Part shown: positions 7,880 to 16,294 of the stretch, piece after piece | How the letters are laid out: each line of letters starts with the position of its first letter | Position numbering within the stretch: position 1 is the first letter of the stretch | Assembly (NCBI RefSeq): GCF_900659615.1 | Contig: NZ_CAACUY010000056.1 | Coordinates: 1-47,057 of the forward strand | Length of the DNA stretch: 47,057 bases | Direction of reading: 5' to 3' | Source: Actinomadura fibrosa | Lineage (GTDB): Bacteria > Actinomycetota > Actinomycetes > Streptosporangiales > Streptosporangiaceae | Position numbers and translations under genes: made by a program | Notes under the pieces: model-generated | Database searches by the model: none | The model's input: the letters and a program-made list of their open reading frames with translations, nothing else | What the model was told of the DNA's origin: nothing

Positions 7880-8786
7880 TCAGGTCGACCGGCCGAAATG
7901 ATGGGCGGCATCCGCCACCACGAAGTTCATGTGAGCGCCGGTGACGCCGTCTCCGAACCCGATGTGCACCGGGCCCGCGCCCTCGTTCAGCTGCGAGTTG
8001 ACCGACCAGTCGACCTGCGGCAGGACGTGCTGGTTGGTCCCGAGGCCGAGTTCGAGGGCGTGCAGCCCGACGCGGGGTTGGTCACCTCGCGGAGCGCCTC
8101 GATAAAGTCCTCGCCGCCCGCGCGCACGTCGGACAGGACGCCGCCCTTCATCCTCAGCATGATCGGCGCCCGCCGGTTGAGCTCGCGCCGCAGCTCGTTC
8201 GCGGCCCGGATGCGGACGTCGCCGGCCTCGTCGAACCGCGGGTCGCGGGCGGCCAGCACACCGGCGGCCGCGACGGTGCCGTCGATCGTGAAGGGACGCG
8301 GCGGTCCGGCGAGGGGCGGGTGGTGAGGGCGATCTCGCAGTAGCTCCCGACGCCGACCCACTGCCCGGGGCCGATCGTGGGCGAGACCCAGGCGTCGAGC
8401 GTCAGGTCTTCGGCGAGCGTGCAGACGACGCTGGTTCCGGGCTCCCCGGTCGAGCACGGCCCCTTCGAGACGAAACTGATCGGCTCGGTCTGGCTCCCGA
8501 GGTCCTCGATCCACCGGCGGGTCCGCGCGACGGCGGCGGTGTAGTCGGTGAGGAACGTGAGCCGCAGGGTGTAGAGCGCCGACTCGAGGTCGGTGTCGAA
8601 GCTGGAGATCGGGACGAACAGCACCTTGGCCCGGCGGAAGCGCTGGCGGAGCTCCCTGCTCAGCAGGTGGTTCCGGAGGAAGAGGACCACGTTGGCCCCG
8701 GCGGGGAGGCCGTCGGCCTCGTCCATCGGGATGCCGGCGAGTCCGTACTCGGAGGCGGCCTGGAGGAGCGTCTCATCGTCGCTCAC
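7880..8786 (-). pseudogene. M29-type aminopeptidase-like protein, two frameshifts
   Basis: The start is GTG 8786 (MSDDETLLQAASEYG). Three successive frames carry one protein: frame 1 to ALTTRP, frame 2 from LAGPPRPFTIDG to EALREVTNP, frame 3 from RVGLHALELGLGTN to the stop at 7880. Each break is a GGGG run on the plus strand (8313-8316 and 8074-8077) that would read through with one added base, giving ~302 residues. The C-terminal half resembles M29 aminopeptidases and NicX-type relatives: KGGVLSDVRAG, ELGLGTN, LNEGAGPVHIGFGDG and AHMNFVV match their metal-ligand blocks. A peptidase before the precursor gene suggests leader removal, but family assignment is by eye and the frame breaks may abolish it. 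Confidence 0.6.
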
Positions 8787-9201
8787 CGCATGGATTTCCC
8801 CGTCGGGGAATATTTAACGAAGATTCCGGGAGTCACTGTGCGTGCCGCCGGGCGCCGGGTCATCCATCATTCCCAACCCACTCGTCTCACAATCCGATGG
8901 ATCTTTTTCCAGTTGCTCAGGCCAATATTGCGCACCCTTGTGAGCAATGTCAAGGGCAGATCTTCGAGAAAGACAAGTGGAAGTCGGCAACGTTTGACAA
9001 TGGGCGGCCACAATCATGTAACCGCAGCTCACAGCCCACACTGCCACTACTCCCACCATCGAACTAGTCCGAAATTACTACACGAATTGCTGCGAAATAT
9101 GTAATGGGCGTAGCCGATTCTCAGCCCCTCGCACACCTCGTGGTGACCGGGTCTGATGACAAATGGTGAGACGCGCGCACGAGACGCGTGCACGGACGCG
9201 T
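8787..9201 (-). other. 415-nt lower-GC intergenic region
   Basis: GC content drops visibly between 8810 and 9130. The short minus frame at 8814-9059 has no recognisable features and poor codon bias, so I regard the stretch as non-coding. It contains the promoter-like and operator-like sequence listed separately and probably drives the peptidase-precursor-exporter operon. Confidence 0.5.
8913..8953 (-). promoter_or_regulatory. promoter-like elements with 7-bp inverted repeat
   Basis: On the minus strand a perfect TTGACA (8948-8953) is followed after 17 nt by CAATAT (8925-8930), a weak -10. A 7-bp inverted repeat, TTGCTCA (8913-8919) and TGAGCAA (8941-8947), brackets the -10 and the spacer, as an operator would. 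About 125 nt separate it from the GTG at 8786. Eye-level match only. Confidence 0.35.
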
Positions 9202-9393
9202 TCAGCCGAAGCCGGGCGAGCCGAATCCGGATGGCGAACGGAGCCCGGAATGGGAGCCCGTTCCCGCATGGCCGGCGTCCGCCGCCTCGCCGTTGGCCTC
9301 GGCGATGGCCACCGCGGCCTCCCGCGGGGTCGTGCCGCCGGCCGCGGCACCGCTCAGCAGGGCATGCACTACCTCCGACTGATGGAGCCTCAT
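9202..9393 (-). CDS. 63-residue small protein with Gly/Ser-rich C-terminus
   Basis: ATG 9393 to TGA 9202, 53 nt after the TPP-enzyme stop. High third-position GC supports coding. Residues 1-40 (MRLHQSEVVHALLSG, REAAVAIAEANGEAADAG) would form a helix; 41-63 are Gly/Ser/Pro-rich with a near repeat SGFG-SPGFG. No convincing ribosome binding site precedes the ATG. Size and two-part layout fit a second precursor peptide, but it could be an unrelated small protein or a remnant. Confidence 0.4.
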   Translation of the reverse strand: MRLHQSEVVHALLSGAAAGGTTPREAAVAIAEANGEAADAGHAGTGSHSGLRSPSGFGSPGFG

Positions 9394-9445
9394 ACTTCGT
9401 ATTGCGTAGGCATTCCCCGCCCAACTGAGTACGCCCGGACGGCGG

Positions 9446-11027
9446 TCACGGGCCTTCTTCAGGGACGACGATGACCGTGGGCCGGTCGCGGTGAAGGGCC
9501 TGCCGCAACGCCTCCGCGAGCGCCTCCGGGCTCGGCGCGACCGTTCCCTCGCCACCCGTACCCGCGGGCGATCAACGGCAGGTCGGGAGTGCGGTGGTCG
9601 ACGCCGACCGGCATGTCGCCGCGTTCCAGCATCTGGGCGCGGATCTCCCCGTACCCGCCGTTGTCGAACACCACCACCGGCAGCGGCAGCCCCAGGTCGG
9701 CCGCGGTGGCGAGCTCGCCGACGGTGTACTGCAGTCCACCGTCGCCCGACAGCGCGACCACCTGCCTGCCCGGCGCCGCGACCTTGGCCCCGACCGCGGC
9801 GGGCAGCGCGTAGCCGAGCGTGCCGTAGCCGGTCGGGTGCAGGTACCGTCCCGCCGGCCCGATCGGCAGGTTGGGCAGGGCGCCGTAGTAGCAGGCCATC
9901 GCCGAGTCGCTCGTGATGATCGCGTCGGGTGCGAGCGCGGAGCGGACGGCCGCGAGCCAGCCCAGCCGGCGCCGCCCCATCTCGCGGGCCTGCTGGTCCC
10001 TGGTGCGCCGCAAGGACGGCAACTCCCCACCCGCTCCGCTTCGCCGCCCCAGCGACGTCAGGCGGCCGATCAGGGCGCGCAGGGTCAGCGCGGCGTCCCC
10101 CGCCAGGCGGTGCCCGCCGTGGCCCGGGTCGAGGTCGACGCGGACGACCTGGGGCAGCGCGGGCGGCTCGCACCAGAAGTCCGACTCCGCGAGCTCGGTG
10201 CCGACCGCCACCACGATGTCGCAGCTGGTGAGCCTCTCCTGGACCACCGGCAGATGCAGCCCCACTCCCAGCGACAGCGGATCGTCCTCGGACAGGACGC
10301 CTTTGCCGTTGGCCGTCGTCACGACCGGCGCGCCCAGCAACCCGGCGAGCGCCGCGACCTCGGCGGCGGCCCGGCGCGATCCGCCGCCGGCCACGATCGT
10401 CACCGTCCCCGAGACCAGCGCTTGCGCGGCGGCTTCGACCGAATCCGCCGCGGCGGCCCCGGCGTCCACCGGCGGGCAGACCGGCGGTGCGTCCTGGAGT
10501 TCGGCCCGTCCGGTCATCACGTCGAGCGGTATCTCGACGTGGACCGGCCGCCGGCGCCCCGGCCCCGTCAGAAAGCCGAACGCGCGCGCCACGGCCGCCT
10601 CGACCTCGGCGACCGTCGACACCCGATGGCTCCATTCGACGATGGCGCCGAGCGCTCCCGTCTGGTCCTTGGTCTCGTGCAGCCGCCCGAGCCCGCCCGG
10701 CCCCGCCGCCATGCCCGGCGAGACCACGAGCACCGGAACACTGTCGGAGTAAGCCTGCGCGGCGGCCGTGGCCGCGTTGAGCACGCCGGGCCCGGTCGTC
10801 ACGACCACGACACCGGGACGTCCTGTGACGCGCGCGTAGGCGTCGGCCGCGTACCCAGCACCCTGCTCATGCCGGGCCGCGGTATGCGTGATCCCGTAAG
10901 CCTCCAGCCAGGAGTAGGTCTCCAGGTTGTGCGTCCCCGGAATACCGAAGACCCGCTCGACACCATGCGCGGCCAGCGACCTGACCAGCGCCCGCCCTCC
11001 CGAAACCGGCAAGGTCACCTGAGACAT
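9446..11027 (-). pseudogene. thiamine-pyrophosphate enzyme (acetolactate synthase / AruI-like), one-base frameshift
   Basis: ATG 11027 (MSQVTLPVSGGRALV). The N-terminal domain has FGIPGTHNLE and the catalytic Glu in RHEQGAGYAADAYARVTG; the C-terminal domain has the TPP motif GDGGLQY...VFDNGGYG. The frame breaks at 9550-9558 after LIARGYG; dropping one base restores GGEGTVAPSPEALAEAL and ends with VIVVPEEGP at 9446, about 526 residues, the normal family length. Sequence style (ERVFGIPGTHNLE, LHETKDQ) recalls enzymes annotated as 5-guanidino-2-oxopentanoate decarboxylase, but decarboxylase, synthase or oxidase activity cannot be told apart by eye. Its link to the RiPP genes is only positional. 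Confidence 0.75.
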
Positions 11028-11450
11028 CGCCACATGGTAACCACGACACCCGCGCGACCAACGCTCACGCACTCCCCCGCAGATCCCACCCCGGCACGTC
11101 ACTGAACGGCGCAACGAACAGCCCGCCAAGTGATTCGCCGCTCGCCGCTTGCATCGGGTCTGCCGGGACATCCGATGAGATTGCTGGGCCGTTCGGGCCG
11201 CGTCCGGACACAAGGAATCCCAGGTGATCGTGTTCGGGGTGACGTTCGCCGCGGTGTAGGCATCCAGCAGCCGCGTCCCCAACCCGAGCGCGGCGACCAG
11301 GACCATCGTGCGAACGAACCCGGTGACCCTCGGACACCATGGTGGCGATCGTCATCGCCCGCCCGGTCCGCATCAAAGGCGCCTCTGCCGTGACGAGGAG
11401 GCTCCTGACAGGGCGGTGTCGGCGGTGGCGGGAGGCGCCAGGCCGGGTAC
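11028..11450. other. 423-nt stretch without a convincing gene
   Basis: Upstream of the TPP enzyme. Several overlapping short frames exist on the minus strand (for example LVAALGLGTRLLDAYTAAN near 11.25-11.3 kb, which looks like a membrane or secreted fragment), but none has a start, ribosome binding site and stop that fit. It may include the TPP-gene promoter and a decayed gene. Confidence 0.4.
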
Positions 11451-11996
11451 CTACGGGATGAACTGCACGTCCAAGAAGACCTCGTGCTTGTCACCGTTGG
11501 CGGTCGTCTCCTCGCCCTGGTACCGGATGGTTCCGCTCACGACGTGGAAGTTGAGGAGCGTGTTGTCGCCGACGTCATGCCGTCCGCAGGAGAGCTGGTT
11601 CGCCACCACCGCCGGACGCATGGAGAAGCCGTAGTAGAGGCCGGGATTGATCGGAGTGTCGACGCGGGGCAAGCCGACCTGCGACCCGATCTCGTACGAG
11701 GCGCCGATGGTGTCGCGGCAGGACACGCTCGACCATCGACGGTCGGCCCAGGTGGCGACATTCGTGACCCCGCCGGGGTCGCTCGCGCGGAACGTGACGA
11801 TGACGCGGTGCCTCGCCGACGCGTACGCCTTCGAGTTCTGCGGCAGTTCTTTGGTATCGCTGGCATCACGGTCGTAGACGGCCCAGGTGAGGTCCGGCGT
11901 CGCGGGCGGCTTGTCACATTCGGCGGCGAGGGTGAACGGAAGCATGACCGCCGCCAGACCGAGACAGGCCGTCCGCCCGACCGTAGCCCTCGTCAT
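11451..11996 (-). CDS. secreted hypothetical protein
   Basis: 181 residues from GTG or ATG-type start at 11996 (MTRATVGRTACLG). The N-terminus has Arg residues then LGLAAVMLPFTLAA, a Sec signal peptide; the following EC is not a proper lipobox, so cleavage by ordinary signal peptidase is more likely. The mature part has four cysteines, enough for disulfides, and a beta-rich look (RHRVIVTFRASDPGGV, LNFHVVSGTIRY). The phrase DPGGVTNVATWADRRW suggests an Ig-like or extracellular domain. No family recognised. Codon use is normal, and the frame is intact. Confidence 0.65.
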   Translation of the reverse strand: MTRATVGRTACLGLAAVMLPFTLAAECDKPPATPDLTWAVYDRDASDTKELPQNSKAYASARHRVIVTFRASDPGGVTNVATWADRRWSSVSCRDTIGASYEIGSQVGLPRVDTPINPGLYYGFSMRPAVVANQLSCGRHDVGDNTLLNFHVVSGTIRYQGEETTANGDKHEVFLDVQFIP

Positions 11997-12365
11997 GATC
12001 TTCTCCCCTGCCGCCGGGGCGGATCTGCGCGCCTACAGGGACGACAGTATCCGCCCCCGGTACACGCGGCACGGTACGGCCGCACCCCCGGCTCCGCCCG
12101 AGTCCGGATCACCACCCAGACCACCACCGCCGCCCCTGACGGTCCATGGCCGGGCGACGGCCGGACCTGGCAGGCCGGCCAGGTGACGGCCCTGGTCCAG
12201 TGGGGCCGTGGCGGACGGCCCATCGACCGTGACACCTGGTTGGACCGGCTACGACGTCGACGGCCCGGGCGACCCATGATCAGAACGGTAGGGACGGGTC
12301 CTGGCCGGAGCGCATTCTCAAAGCTCGCTCTGTGCGGTCGCGGCACCGGCGATCAACTCGGCGCG
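11997..12365. other. 369-nt stretch without a called gene; possible gene remnant
   Basis: In one plus frame the stretch 12145-12290 reads QVTALVQWGRGGRPIDRDTW, which has protein-like character, but the frame has no plausible start and runs on into other sequence. It may be a fragment of a larger gene broken by the rearrangements of this region. No terminator or promoter was identified with confidence. Confidence 0.35.
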
Positions 12366-12731
12366 TCAGCGCGAGGTGATCGTGACCTCGATGATCCCGG
12401 GCTGGAAGTCGGGGCCGCTGTCGGGCTCGACGCGCCACCCTTGGGCGGTCAGCGCGCGCGTGTAGGCGGCGATCACCGCGCGGACGTCCTCGTCGCTGCT
12501 GACGGCGGCGCTGACGAGGAAGGGGCCGCCCTCGGTCTCGCTGTCGGTCTCGACGGCGAACCCGCTGCCGTTATCGCCGAACTCTTGGAACTCGGCCTTG
12601 CGCAGCACGCGGCGGATCCCCTCGGCGTCGCGGCTGCGTTCGTCCCACAGCGGGCCGCCGCCGCGCCCGTAGCCGTAGCGCGGTCGTTCCTTGTCCAGGC
12701 TGCGCAGCAGCCGGTTCGCCAACTCCCTCAT
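12366..12731 (-). CDS. hypothetical protein, 121 residues
   Basis: ATG 12731 (MRELANRLLRSLDKE), stop 12366, intact frame with strong third-position GC. The C-terminal part (SAAVSSDEDVRAVIAAYTRALTAQGWRVEPD, then IIEVTITSR) looks like an alpha/beta domain; no membrane or secretion signal. I do not recognise a family. It lies just before the transposase remnants, and its start is 11 nt from the end of the first one. Confidence 0.55.
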   Translation of the reverse strand: MRELANRLLRSLDKERPRYGYGRGGGPLWDERSRDAEGIRRVLRKAEFQEFGDNGSGFAVETDSETEGGPFLVSAAVSSDEDVRAVIAAYTRALTAQGWRVEPDSGPDFQPGIIEVTITSR

Positions 12732-12741
12732 GCTCTGACTG

Positions 12742-12925
12742 TTACCGGGGGTCGGGAAGGGGCTCTAGGCCGCTGGGCGCGGTGCCGGTGTGGCCGCGGT
12801 GATGGTTGTACATGTGCAGCCATGGTGCAAGGGCGGCGCGGCGTTCGGCCTCGGCCAGGTAGGGGCGGGCGCAGGCCCATTCCTCGGCGAGGGTGCGGTG
12901 GTATCGCTCGGCCTTGCCGATGCTC
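12742..12925 (-). mobile_element. IS481/IS3-type transposase C-terminal remnant
   Basis: The minus-strand frame ending at 12742 carries GKAERYHRTLAEEWACARPY and LHMYNHHRGHTGTAPSGLEP, the diagnostic C-terminus of IS481-type rve transposases (last DDE residue region and NHxRxH block). Everything upstream is missing: the frame runs straight into an IS110-type C-terminus at about 12920, at the residues SIG|KAERY. Confidence 0.75.
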
Positions 12926-13397
12926 TTATAGCTGTCAAGCGGGGTCGTGCTGTGGTTGCTGGCTGGGTGTTCGGGGACCGGTAGGTGGTGGACCTCGCGG
13001 GCGATGTGGCGTTTGAGGCATCGGATGATCTCGGGTTTGGTCTTGCCTTCGGCTGTTCTGCGCGTGACGTAGGCGCGGGTGCGTGGTTCCCATGCCATCC
13101 GGCTGACGGCGATCATGTAGAGCGCGTGGTTGGCCTGCCGGTCGCCTGTTCGGTTGAGGCGGTGGCGATTGGTCTTGCCCGATGACGCGGGGATCGGTGC
13201 GACCCCGCACAGATGCGCGAACGCCGCTTCGGAGCGGAGCCGTTCGGGGTTGTCGCCGACCGCGATGAGCAGGGATGCGACCGTTCTGGTGCCCAGTCCC
13301 TTGACTGCTGTCAGTGTGGGTGCGGCCTGGTCGACGAGTCGTTGGAGGTGCCGGTCGAGTTCTGAGATCTCTTCGTCGAGCTGCTGGTAGCGGCAGG
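12921..13397 (-). mobile_element. IS110-type transposase C-terminal remnant
   Basis: Upstream of ATG 13116 the minus frame stays open to about 13397. It reads LDEEISELDRHLQRLVD, then VKGLGTRTVASLLIAVGDN, GVAPIPASSGKTNRHRLNR, GDRQANHALYMIAVSRMA and EIIRCLKRHIAREVH. This is the Transposase_20 (helix-hairpin-helix) domain of IS110-family enzymes. The N-terminal DEDD catalytic half is absent. It is fused in frame to the IS481 piece downstream and abuts an opposite-strand IS5 piece at ~13397. Confidence 0.75.
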
Positions 13398-14005
13398 CGA
13401 TGGGAGCAGATGCTGGCCCACCTGCGCGAGTGTGATCGGGCCGGCGCGGGTCGAGACCCCACCCCCAGCGCGGGTGTGATGGATCCGCAGAGTGTGCGGG
13501 CCACCGACCGGGGCGGGCTGCACGGCTACGACGGGGCCAAGAAGGTGCCCGGGATCAAGCGGCATCTGCTGGTGGACACCTGCGGCACCGTGCTGATGGC
13601 GTGCGTGAGCCCGGCCAGTGTCGGTGACCGGGACGGAGCCGCGGTGCTGTTGTGGCGCGCGCACGAGCCGTTCGCGCGGTTGCGGCACGTGTGGGCCGAC
13701 CAGGGCTACCGCGGCCGGGACCTCGTCGACTGGGCCCGCGACGTCCTCCAGATCACCGTGCAGATCGTCGCTCGCCGCGACGGCGGTTTTCGCGGCACCT
13801 GGTGCAAGGAGGGCAGTTCGTCGCCGACGGTGCCACGGTTCGCCCTGGTCGCCCGCCGCTGGCTGGTGGAGCGGACCTTCGCCTGGCTGGCAAGTACCGG
13901 CGTCTGTCCAAGGACTACGAATACGTCATCTACCTGGCGATGAGCATGACCTTGCTCCACCGCCTCACCGGCCACCCACCCCGACCCTTTTCAGACGCCC
14001 TCTAG
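13398..14005 (+). mobile_element. IS5-type transposase remnant, frameshifted and truncated
   Basis: Plus strand. The frame at 13400-13895 gives RRWEQMLAHLRECDRAG, SAGVMDPQSVRATDRG, GYDGAKKVPGIKRHLLVD, HVWADQGYRGRDLVDWA and RRWLVERTFAWL: the DDE core of IS5-type transposases with Asp in MDPQSV, Asp in WADQGY and Glu in VERTFAW. It shifts frame near 13895 (GKYRRLSKDYEYVIYLAMSM) and appears to lack a few codons there, ending at 14005. The N-terminus is missing, so this is not an active element. Confidence 0.78.
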
Positions 14006-14360
14006 CCAGCGGCTGGCGTACTCACACACGCAGACCTGCGACGGAACCATCGGGTGGCCCGGCGGGTGGCTGCGTAAGCCAACGACCTCGCTGAAGGCTC
14101 CACGCACCCAGTCACTCAGAGTGAGATCCAGAGGGAGCTTCGCGTGACCTCATTCGGAGCGGGAGGGAAACGATCTCCCAGATCCCTCCCACCAGAGGCA
14201 AAGCTCGCCCACAACGGCGTCGAGACGACCCGGATCGCGACAGGTGCACGCCTGTCAACGAGACTGCCACCAGGACAAATGCGGACGGATCGGGACGCCG
14301 TCAGCTCGCCGGGGCGGGCTGACGAGTGCGTGACCTCTTCGGCAGTTCAGTGCAGCCTCA
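14006..14360. other. 355-nt stretch without a recognisable gene
   Basis: The stretch lies between the IS5 remnant and the tRNA terminator. A short plus frame (14144-14383) has no recognisable features and unremarkable codon bias. No att-like copy of the tRNA-Val 3' end was spotted by eye. Confidence 0.4.
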
Positions 14361-14391
14361 AGAGGCCACTATCCGATGGATAGTGGCCTCT
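14361..14391 (-). terminator. terminator hairpin downstream of tRNA-Val(CAC)
   Basis: A perfect 14-bp inverted repeat, AGAGGCCACTATCC (14361-14374) and its complement (14378-14391), with a 3-nt loop. It starts 15 nt after the tRNA-Val 3' end on the minus strand; there is no U-run. Confidence 0.65.
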
Positions 14392-14405
14392 GAGCTGGGA
14401 AAACG

Positions 14406-14477
14406 TGGGCGATACTGGGTTCGAACCAGTGGCCTCTTCGGTGTGAACGAAGCGCTCTCCCACTGAGCTAATCGCCC
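14406..14477 (-). tRNA. tRNA-Val (anticodon CAC)
   Basis: Folds as a full cloverleaf on the minus strand: acceptor GGGCGAT/ATCGCCC, D-stem GCTC/GAGC, anticodon arm CTTCG-TTCACAC-CGAAG, T-arm ACTGG-TTCGAAC-CCAGT, discriminator A. CCA is not encoded. Its 3' end faces the transposase remnants and the RiPP locus. Confidence 0.95.
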
Positions 14478-14547
14478 CGGTGCGGGTCGCCCTGGAGGGC
14501 GGGCCGACGTCGAGAACTCTAGCGCATCTTCGGGGGTGTTCGCGCCC

Positions 14548-15552
14548 TCAGTGGGCGGCGTGGGCGCCGCCGGTGGGGCGGCCGCCGGGGTGGCGGTGGC
14601 GCCAGATGAGGAAGACCGTGGTGGCGGCGAGGCTCCAGGCGGCCAGGGTGGCGAAGGGGGCGGCGTGCTGGTGGTCGCCGAAGTAGATGGCGGTGTGCTG
14701 GGCGTTGACGGAGGCGCCCGGGGGGAGCCAGCGGCCGATCAGGCCGAGGGGGGACGGGAGGAGGGGCCAGGAGACGGCGCCGCCGGAGGACGGGTTGCCG
14801 ATCAGGACCATGAGGCCCCAGGTGGGGATCATCGCCCAGCGGCCGACGAGGGTGTTGAACATCGTGAAGACCATGCCGCTGGTGAACATGGTGAGGGCCG
14901 CGATCGTCCAGGACTCGTAGAAGGGCAGGTCGAGGACGCCGAGGACCCAGTCGACGATCGCGCAGATGGCGAAGCCTCCGCAGACGGCGTAGGCGGCGGT
15001 GAAGGCGATGCGCTCGCCGGCGTTGAGGGCGCGGGCGTGGACGCTGAGCTGGATCGCGCCGACGAAGCCGATGATCACCGAGGCCAGGGAGATGTAGAAG
15101 ATCGCCAGGCCCTGGGGGTCGCTTGTCTGCAGGGGTTTGATGTCGCGGACGGTGAGGGGGACGCCGGCCTGGCGTCCGGCGGCGGGGGCGGCCTGGATGA
15201 GGAGGCGGGCGACGGAGGCGCCGGCGGCGGCGGCCACGTCGAGTTCGGCGCGGGCGCCCTGGAGGTTGAGGACCGCGAAGGCGCGTTGCTGCTCGATGGC
15301 GGCGCGGGCCTTGGCGTAGGTGGCGTAGCGGTGGACGGCGAGGGTGGTGTCGAGGTTGGCGTCCATGGCCTTGACCAGGGCGGACGATTCGCCCTGGCCG
15401 GTGACGGCGACGGGGACGTGGCGGGGGGCCGGGTTGGCCATGGCGTAGCAGTAGGAGCCCGCGAAGAGTCCGGCGGCGGCCGTCAGGATGACGAGGAGGA
15501 CGACCGCGGGGAGGAACGGTGATTCCCTGAAGGACTTCTCGCGGGGCTTCAT
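14548..15552 (-). CDS. YhgE/Pip-like (DUF3533-type) membrane protein
   Basis: 334 residues from ATG 15552 (MKPREKSFRESPFL). One N-terminal helix (VVLLVILTAAAGLFAG), an extracytoplasmic domain (VPVAVTGQGESSALVKAMD, ARAAIEQQRAFAVLNL), then about five helices from GLAIFYISLASVIIG to AWSLAATTVFLIW, ending in a His-rich tail. This one-plus-five layout matches the DUF3533/YhgE-Pip group, sometimes annotated as ABC-2-like transport permeases; transported substrate is unknown. It is transcribed just after the PGPGW gene, separated by 1 nt, so the two form an operon. Assignment is to fold family only. Confidence 0.7.
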   Translation of the reverse strand: MKPREKSFRESPFLPAVVLLVILTAAAGLFAGSYCYAMANPAPRHVPVAVTGQGESSALVKAMDANLDTTLAVHRYATYAKARAAIEQQRAFAVLNLQGARAELDVAAAAGASVARLLIQAAPAAGRQAGVPLTVRDIKPLQTSDPQGLAIFYISLASVIIGFVGAIQLSVHARALNAGERIAFTAAYAVCGGFAICAIVDWVLGVLDLPFYESWTIAALTMFTSGMVFTMFNTLVGRWAMIPTWGLMVLIGNPSSGGAVSWPLLPSPLGLIGRWLPPGASVNAQHTAIYFGDHQHAAPFATLAAWSLAATTVFLIWRHRHPGGRPTGGAHAAH

Positions 15553-15553
15553 G

Positions 15554-15982
15554 TCAGTTCCAGAAGGACGGGTCCTCGACGTTCCACGGCAGGGTGAAGT
15601 CGTAGACGACGAGGTAGGCGATGACGGCGGCGCCGACGAGGAGTCCGCCGACGACGCCGAGGATGGCGTTGCGCCTCTTCTTGCGCGGGTCGAGGGCCTT
15701 CTCCTTGGCGCGTTCCGCGGCGGCCTTGGCGCGGTGCAGGGCGCGCTGGGCCCAGGCGAACTCGGTGGCGAGGATGGCGAGGCCGAGGACGATGGCGACG
15801 ATGCCGGGGCCGGGGGTGACCATCATCACCAGGCCGCCGACGAGGACGGTCAGGCCGACGGTGAAGACGCCGACGCGCCAGGCGGTGTTGAGGATCGGGT
15901 TGCGCCGGATGGACTCGCGGAAGCGCTGGAACGGCCCGGGCTCCTGGGCCGCGGGCGCGTCCTTTTCATGTTTTATTGCCAC
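15554..15982 (-). CDS. PGPGW (TIGR02611) family membrane protein
   Basis: 142 residues from ATG 15982 (MAIKHEKDAPAAQ). Two closely spaced helices surround VTPGPGIVAIVLGLAILATEFAWA, the hallmark of PGPGW proteins. A basic amphipathic stretch (RAKAAAERAKEKALDPRKKRR) and a third helix follow. The function of this family is unknown. It is directly upstream of the YhgE/Pip-like gene in the same direction. Confidence 0.8.
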   Translation of the reverse strand: MAIKHEKDAPAAQEPGPFQRFRESIRRNPILNTAWRVGVFTVGLTVLVGGLVMMVTPGPGIVAIVLGLAILATEFAWAQRALHRAKAAAERAKEKALDPRKKRRNAILGVVGGLLVGAAVIAYLVVYDFTLPWNVEDPSFWN

Positions 15983-16294
15983 AGTTTTACCCTAAGCCAG
16001 GTCGCCGGGCGTGGGCCCTCTGGAGCGTTCCAGCGGAACGATACGTACCCCATGGATCGTTACACAAGCGGCACCTCCGGGCACTGTGGATCGTCCCGAA
16101 AGATCCGCTTCTGCCCAGGTCAGGCGTTGATTTTGCGCGGGTGAGATGGATCACAGGACGCGGGCCGCCAGGAATGTTCGACCGAGTTCCGGCAGTTAGG
16201 CGTCATAGATCGCGGGGACATCCGAGGTGGGGGAAGTCGACCACCCGCCGGGAACGCCCGCGAGCCAGCGGTACCGATGTGCGAAGGAATGGCC
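15983..16294. other. 312-nt intergenic region between divergent PGPGW and ssgB genes
   Basis: No gene fits here. It should hold the promoters of both flanking genes. Less GC-rich than its surroundings; no clear -35/-10 pair could be assigned. Confidence 0.4.

Noticed and set aside
8814..9059. 81-codon minus-strand ORF (MVGVVAVWAVSC...)
   Set aside because: No ribosome binding site, poor codon bias, lies in the promoter gap; kept as non-coding.
14144..14383. 79-codon plus-strand ORF
   Set aside because: No recognisable features and it runs into the tRNA terminator hairpin.
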